A stretch of DNA of 64,000 bases from Siniperca chuatsi (taxonomy: Eukaryota; Chordata; Actinopteri; Centrarchiformes; Sinipercidae), in NCBI RefSeq assembly GCF_020085105.1, contig NC_058063.1, forward strand, positions 308,501-372,500, given 5' to 3'. Below are positions 59,677 through 64,000 of this stretch, in pieces. The notes under the pieces were generated by a model, which saw nothing but the letters and a program-made list of their open reading frames with translations, was not told the DNA's origin and did no database searches. Made by a program: the position numbers and the translations under genes. How positions within the stretch are numbered: position 1 is the first letter of the stretch; every line of letters begins with the position of its first letter.

Positions 59677-62339
59677 CATCAAAACAATGCTGGTAATGAA
59701 ACTTCCCTCAACAGTGATGTAAATACTGGCCCCGCCCACTGCTGGTCACAAGGCCTGATAGATGATACAGCTACACCAGAGGGCCAGGTGACCACTGACA
59801 TACACATATGTTCTGCAGGACAGGAAATAAGAATCTGTAATTCAAACATCACTTTGGAATGAACAACAAAACAAACTACCCAACTATCTTCATGCCACTG
59901 TGAATCTGTGAAACAGTCTCCTCACAAGTTTTGCTTTGTTTGGACTGGTGTTGGGTCTTGGGTCTGTTGCTTGTATTAATGGCAGACAAAAAGGGATGAG
60001 AAACTGTACTTAATGGGTGAAATCATTGATTTGCAAGGCTGAACAACCAGTCGGACAGATGCTGTTAAAGGACAGACACGCCACAGAACTAGAAGTAACG
60101 GTTTGCCACAGACACAAAGGCCGTGCAGTGCCCCATAGCTGATTGTCAAGTTGCTGTGTCGGGGCCCTTAGATAACAGTATATATTTACTTTTAACACGC
60201 TTGTGTGGATATGCTGACTTCTCTGTGTAGGGCTGCAACTAACAATTACTTAATTTGACTGGATTGATAAATATTAAATAAATACAAAATTTAAAGACAT
60301 CATACTCACACCAAGACATCAGGAAGCAAAACACTAACAAGCTGAAATGTACCTCAAACTTATTTAGAGCATGTCCATGTCTGACACTATATGTTCTGTG
60401 TGTCTAACAGCAACACATTACCTCATTATTAACTCCAGTTTCATTGACATAAATACACAGTAAAATGCATTTTACAGGCAGCTTATGACCTCTTTTTAGA
60501 GGGTAAAAAAAATTCATTAAATGTAACAATGTGGTGCTCTCAGAGACACCAAATTTGTCTTCAGATGTTTAACCTACAGCATGAAGGATATGTGCATTTT
60601 CATGGATTTTAACTGACAAAACACGCTTCAAGACTGAGAGTTGACTTCATGGAATGGTTCATGAAACAAATCTGTACCAACTGGAAAATGAAAAGCACAC
60701 TGAGGTCAAAAGACAAAATCAACTCAGAGGACATGAAGGAAGATTGAGACACACAGAGACACTAGCTGAGGTTCACATCATTTCAGGACATTACTATTAC
60801 TAATCTCTGTCTTTTTAGAGATTGGGGAGTCATATGTAGACTTTTGTTTTTGTCATTAAAAATAGCCAACGTAAGAAAAGACTAGCTCAACTGTAGCTAA
60901 AAAGAGCGGTGACAGCAGAGAATTTAAATCTAAGTGGAGGATTTGAGTAGTAACTGGTATCGTTATGGTTTCCTCTGGTCTGTGGAGACCTCAATCAGCA
61001 TGGTAGGTAAGAGTGTATGTGGGAGTGTGTGATACATTCTTCAGCCTCTGCCAGTTACACTTTCCAGTCCCCTGCTGGGTCTCTGAGCAGAGGAGGGGTG
61101 GTGAGAGATAAATAAGGCCTCGTTTTCCTTTTCACACCTCTCCCTCATCTCTGACAGACCCCCTCCAGGGTCCTGGTTCCAGTTAGAGCAGTGACATGGC
61201 TCTGGAGAAGAGGTTTATTACAGCGGCTACAACCAGATATGTCCCTTTGAAGTTGAACAAAGGTCTCGCGCAGGTCCTTCCAGCCTGCTACGAGTCCAGT
61301 TATTCTGGTTGAGTCCGTTAGTGTATGGTGGTTTTCCTCTGATCATAGCTCAGTGCTTCAGCACCGGGCTGCCTCGCTCCTGATTTTTCTGTAACGCCTG
61401 CAGGACCTGAGGAGATGGAGGGAGGTACAGTTAAAAAATGTAAGAAACGAAATACCCTAAAATGTAAAGCTATAACACCCTACCTGTGCCCACTTCCTGT
61501 TGCGACTGGTCATGTGAATAGAGGCGATGTGCTGGAAGAGCTGCTCCGGGGGGATGAGGTCAGGCAGGCGGGTGAGGAACTGAGCCATGTGGATGAAGTC
61601 CATGCAGGTCAGGACGTCCTGGTAGAGACGCAATAGGCCCATTGCCGTGCGGAACAAGAACTCCTCGCCGTCTCTGCAGAACACATCCCACACCCGACAT
61701 GCCAGGTCCAACGGCAGCGACTTACTGTACAGAGTGAAGATCCTGGAGGGACAGGTGGAGGCAGGGAGAGGAGTGCACTTAATATAGTAATACAATTCAA
61801 ACAGAAGCACATAACATATTTGAATTTTTGAGATACACTTGCAACCTTATATTTTCTGTACAATAAAACATTAATAAGCATTTAAAAGTTGGTTACCTCT
61901 GTAGTTGTACCTAATATAACTAATATATAATGATAATAATAATGAGTCTCACACAGCTTTAAAAAAAGTTCTCCTGCAACATCAAATTGGGGTTTGTTAT
62001 CATATAAGAAGACGGCATGTGGTTGAATCCTCACTCTACTTTGACAAACTCTACACATTTGAATGCTCAGAGGTTCACAAAACCATTTTAAGATCCCAAT
62101 ATCACTACATCAACAGTTTCTTAATTTTGAGTACATACAGTCAATTTCCCCCAGGTTGTGGGGTCAAAGTTCAGCTAAACTGAATTTTGACTCCAATAAA
62201 GCTGATTTTTTTAAATAGTTTTGATGACTTCAATTGTACTGTAGACAAGAATGCTTGAATAGTTGAACAGTTTTTTTATATACTCTATTTCATTCATGGC
62301 ATTACGTTTTAGTCTGTAGCATTTAGTTTGCCGCTTTGT
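59677..62339. repeat. Tandem duplication, copy 2 (2663 bp)
   Basis: Follows copy 1 without spacer and ends in the same GTTTGCCGCTTTGT before unique sequence at 62340. It holds the exons whose frames are intact. Confidence 0.95.
61350..61742 (-). CDS. TBC1D14/TBC1D12-like Rab-GAP, last two coding exons (partial)
   Basis: TBC proteins stimulate GTP hydrolysis by Rab GTPases; TBC1D14 acts on recycling endosomes and in autophagy. Minus-strand exons 61742-61484 (86 codons plus one base) and 61406-61350 (19 codons with stop) join in phase 0 across CAG|GTAGGG and CTCAG|GTC. The first encodes the end of the TBC domain: [49 protein letters not shown] and SRNRKWAQ. The last encodes [18 protein letters not shown], close to the TBC1D14 C-terminus as I remember it; TBC1D12 is the alternative. 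Upstream exons should lie beyond the right edge. The frame here is intact. Confidence 0.82.
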
Positions 62340-62578
62340 GCAGCTCTTTATTCTGTGCACGACCTTGTACAAACTATTCTCTTTTGTTTATTTGATCTGA
62401 AACTGCCATTAGACTAAATCTGACTTTAATATAGTAAACTTTGTAACTGAGAACTGATTTTTTGGGCCACTTGGGGGCATTAGAAAGAAGTTGTAAACAC
62501 AACAATGACATATCATCACCTTTTAAGTTGATTTGGTGAACTTGTTAGCAAACAATTGCTTATTTACACATCTAGAAG
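62340..62578. other. Unique sequence after the duplication
   Basis: Probably intron of the minus-strand Rab-GAP gene. No exon seen. Confidence 0.35.
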
Positions 62579-63112
62579 TTAAAGGTGGGGTATGCGATTT
62601 TGGAGAAATCCAATACCATGAAAAATACCATAATATAGAGCGAACAACGACACAGCAAGTAATGTAACATTAATGTAACATTAGCTACGTTGTGGGTTAG
62701 CTTAGCTTAGCTAGGTTGCGGTTACAGTTGCTGCTGGAAAGCTAACAGCCAAAGAGGACGAGACGGTTTCCCAGAGCCAGCACACCAGCTCTAGACAGTG
62801 ATACTCACAACTCTCCTGCTGCTATAGCAAACAACACAACAACAGCATATCTTGGCAAACTAGAAAGTAAGCTGAATGTCTGTGGGCAAGTAATTTAATG
62901 TTACACACAAATCATGGCTGGAATTGCTGGAATAGTGTTGTGTTGCTTGGTCTGAGCCACTTTGTTTCCCATTTATAGAGCCAGGACTGTGTATAAACCA
63001 GATTATTTTTCAGCGCACACACAGAACGGACAGCTAGCGGACCGTGAGAAGATATTGGCTGAATTTGACAAAAAGATGTGTATTGGTTTGGAATAGCGAA
63101 CTCCACCTTTAA
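62579..63112. mobile_element. Second MITE with TTAA-bounded inverted repeats
   Basis: Begins TTAAAGGTGGGGTATGCGAT and ends AATAGCGAACTCCACCTTTAA, imperfect inverted ends, 534 bases, non-coding. TTAA at 62579-62582 and 63109-63112. Different interior from the element at 55857. Confidence 0.6.
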
Positions 63113-63339
63113 AGAGCAACATTACCATTAATTTACAGTCATTTTTCTGTGCACTTGATAAATGTAAGTCCAACATTCACTCTCTGTTAGCTCAGTTTTT
63201 GGTCTCTACCAACTCATGAGGGAAATATCCGGCTCTTTAGCTGCTAAATGCTCCACTATGTTCAGCAGCGAGTTGCTAACTGTGTCTGTCTGCTGTTTAG
63301 TGTTGAGCAGGTAGAGTACAGTGGGTTTTTAAGAATTTT

Positions 63340-63810
63340 CACCATACTGCATAAAAAAATGGACGTAGTGTCCGTGACATCACCCATAGGTTTCTGAAGA
63401 GCCGCTGTGAAGGCACGGTGGCTCCAGCCATCGCCATTTTGGCAGTCCCTGACTCTGGTTAATCCAAAAATGGGCAAAGAGGTGGAGCTGAGGTGGGCCA
63501 AATGAAGCCTGGTTGATGAAACCACCTAGCGACAAGCCACCTGATAGGGCAACCACCTGTCACTCAAAGCGGCCACGTCCTTAATTATACGTAACTTTAA
63601 GCGTTAATGTAATTTAAATGGGTGAGATATAAAAATTCACCCCAGTACAGTTGTCATGAACGGGGAAATTAACTATACAGACCAAAACAGTTAGGCATTT
63701 TAACATGGGGGTTTAATGGGGACTGACTCGAATTTAGGGCCAGCCTCAAATTCGAGGAACTGTAGTTTTTGGCTGGCACTCCGGCGTTGGCTTAATTTTT
63801 CAGCCCTGGA
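63340..63810. repeat. Likely dispersed fish repeat
   Basis: Includes GTCCGTGACATCACCCATAG, CCATTTTGGCAGTCCC and CAAATTCGAGGAACTGTAG, phrases I associate with repeats common in fish genomes. Ends not defined, no coding. Confidence 0.35.
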
Positions 63811-64000
63811 GGTTGCCGCTTGGTTTTCACTGAAAACAGCTGCCTGCTACGATCAAAAAAGATGCTATGAGAGCTGTGAGAGTGAACCAAAATAGTAATT
63901 GTGGGCCGGACAGCTAAACAGTGAACTGAAACTCGCTCTAAATTCCGTAAAACAGAGAGGAGCTGTAGATTCAGGTGATAATTCTCTGTAGATGAGACAC

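Noticed and set aside
63262-63525. 87-codon minus-strand frame as another exon of the Rab-GAP gene
   Set aside because: It falls in a dispersed repeat and does not resemble a TBC domain.

Overview
The window is vertebrate nuclear DNA, and almost certainly from a teleost fish. The genes have introns with GT/AG junctions, there is a vgf-type neuroendocrine precursor, and the repeats belong to fish lineages: L2/Rex-like LINEs, Penelope-like elements, Tc1, hAT-like foldbacks and Ty3/gypsy LTR elements. There is no operon structure. The window is gene-poor and repeat-rich. I recognise only three host genes: vgf on the + strand (promoter near 3.43-3.54 kb, non-coding exon 1 to 3807, coding exon 10504 onward); a three-exon CC chemokine on the - strand (51747-52387); and the last two coding exons of a TBC1D14/TBC1D12-like Rab-GAP on the - strand, present twice in a 2.66 kb tandem duplication (57019-62339).

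Layout. 1-3.4 kb: LINE and Penelope remnants. 3.4-16.1 kb: vgf. Its 6.7 kb intron carries a hAT-like foldback element (4918-8285, 8-bp target duplication) that itself contains a LINE tail and an internally deleted gag-like LINE. 16.1-20.9 kb: mostly unassigned DNA with LINE fragments. 20.9-39.4 kb: a composite (ACT)n/(AGT)n array, about 10 kb in nine blocks, punctuated by the 9-mer CAGTCTTTA and broken up by Penelope, LINE, gypsy and gag-like LINE islands. 39.6-42.1 kb: a second hAT-like foldback split by a LINE, with exact target duplication. 43.0-49.5 kb: a decayed Ty3/gypsy element whose pol is interrupted by a non-autonomous LTR element (5-bp target duplication), followed by a related second element. 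49.5-51.2 kb: relics and an AT-rich inverted-repeat element. 51.5-52.4 kb: chemokine. 52.9-56.6 kb: microsatellite, LINEs, Tc1 and a MITE. 57.0-62.3 kb: the tandem duplication. 62.6-63.8 kb: another MITE and a dispersed repeat.

Very long Thr-, Val-, Leu- and Ser-rich open frames between 25 and 39 kb are a by-product of the ACT array, which contains stop codons in only one of six frames. They should not be read as genes. The three host genes are not functionally linked in any way the sequence shows. The main interest is the composite ACT array, the nested insertions with readable target duplications, the non-autonomous LTR family with a fast-changing tandem-repeat body, and the exon-containing duplication, whose copies differ mainly by small indels. 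Family names given to mobile elements are my recognition of protein motifs and ends, not database results.
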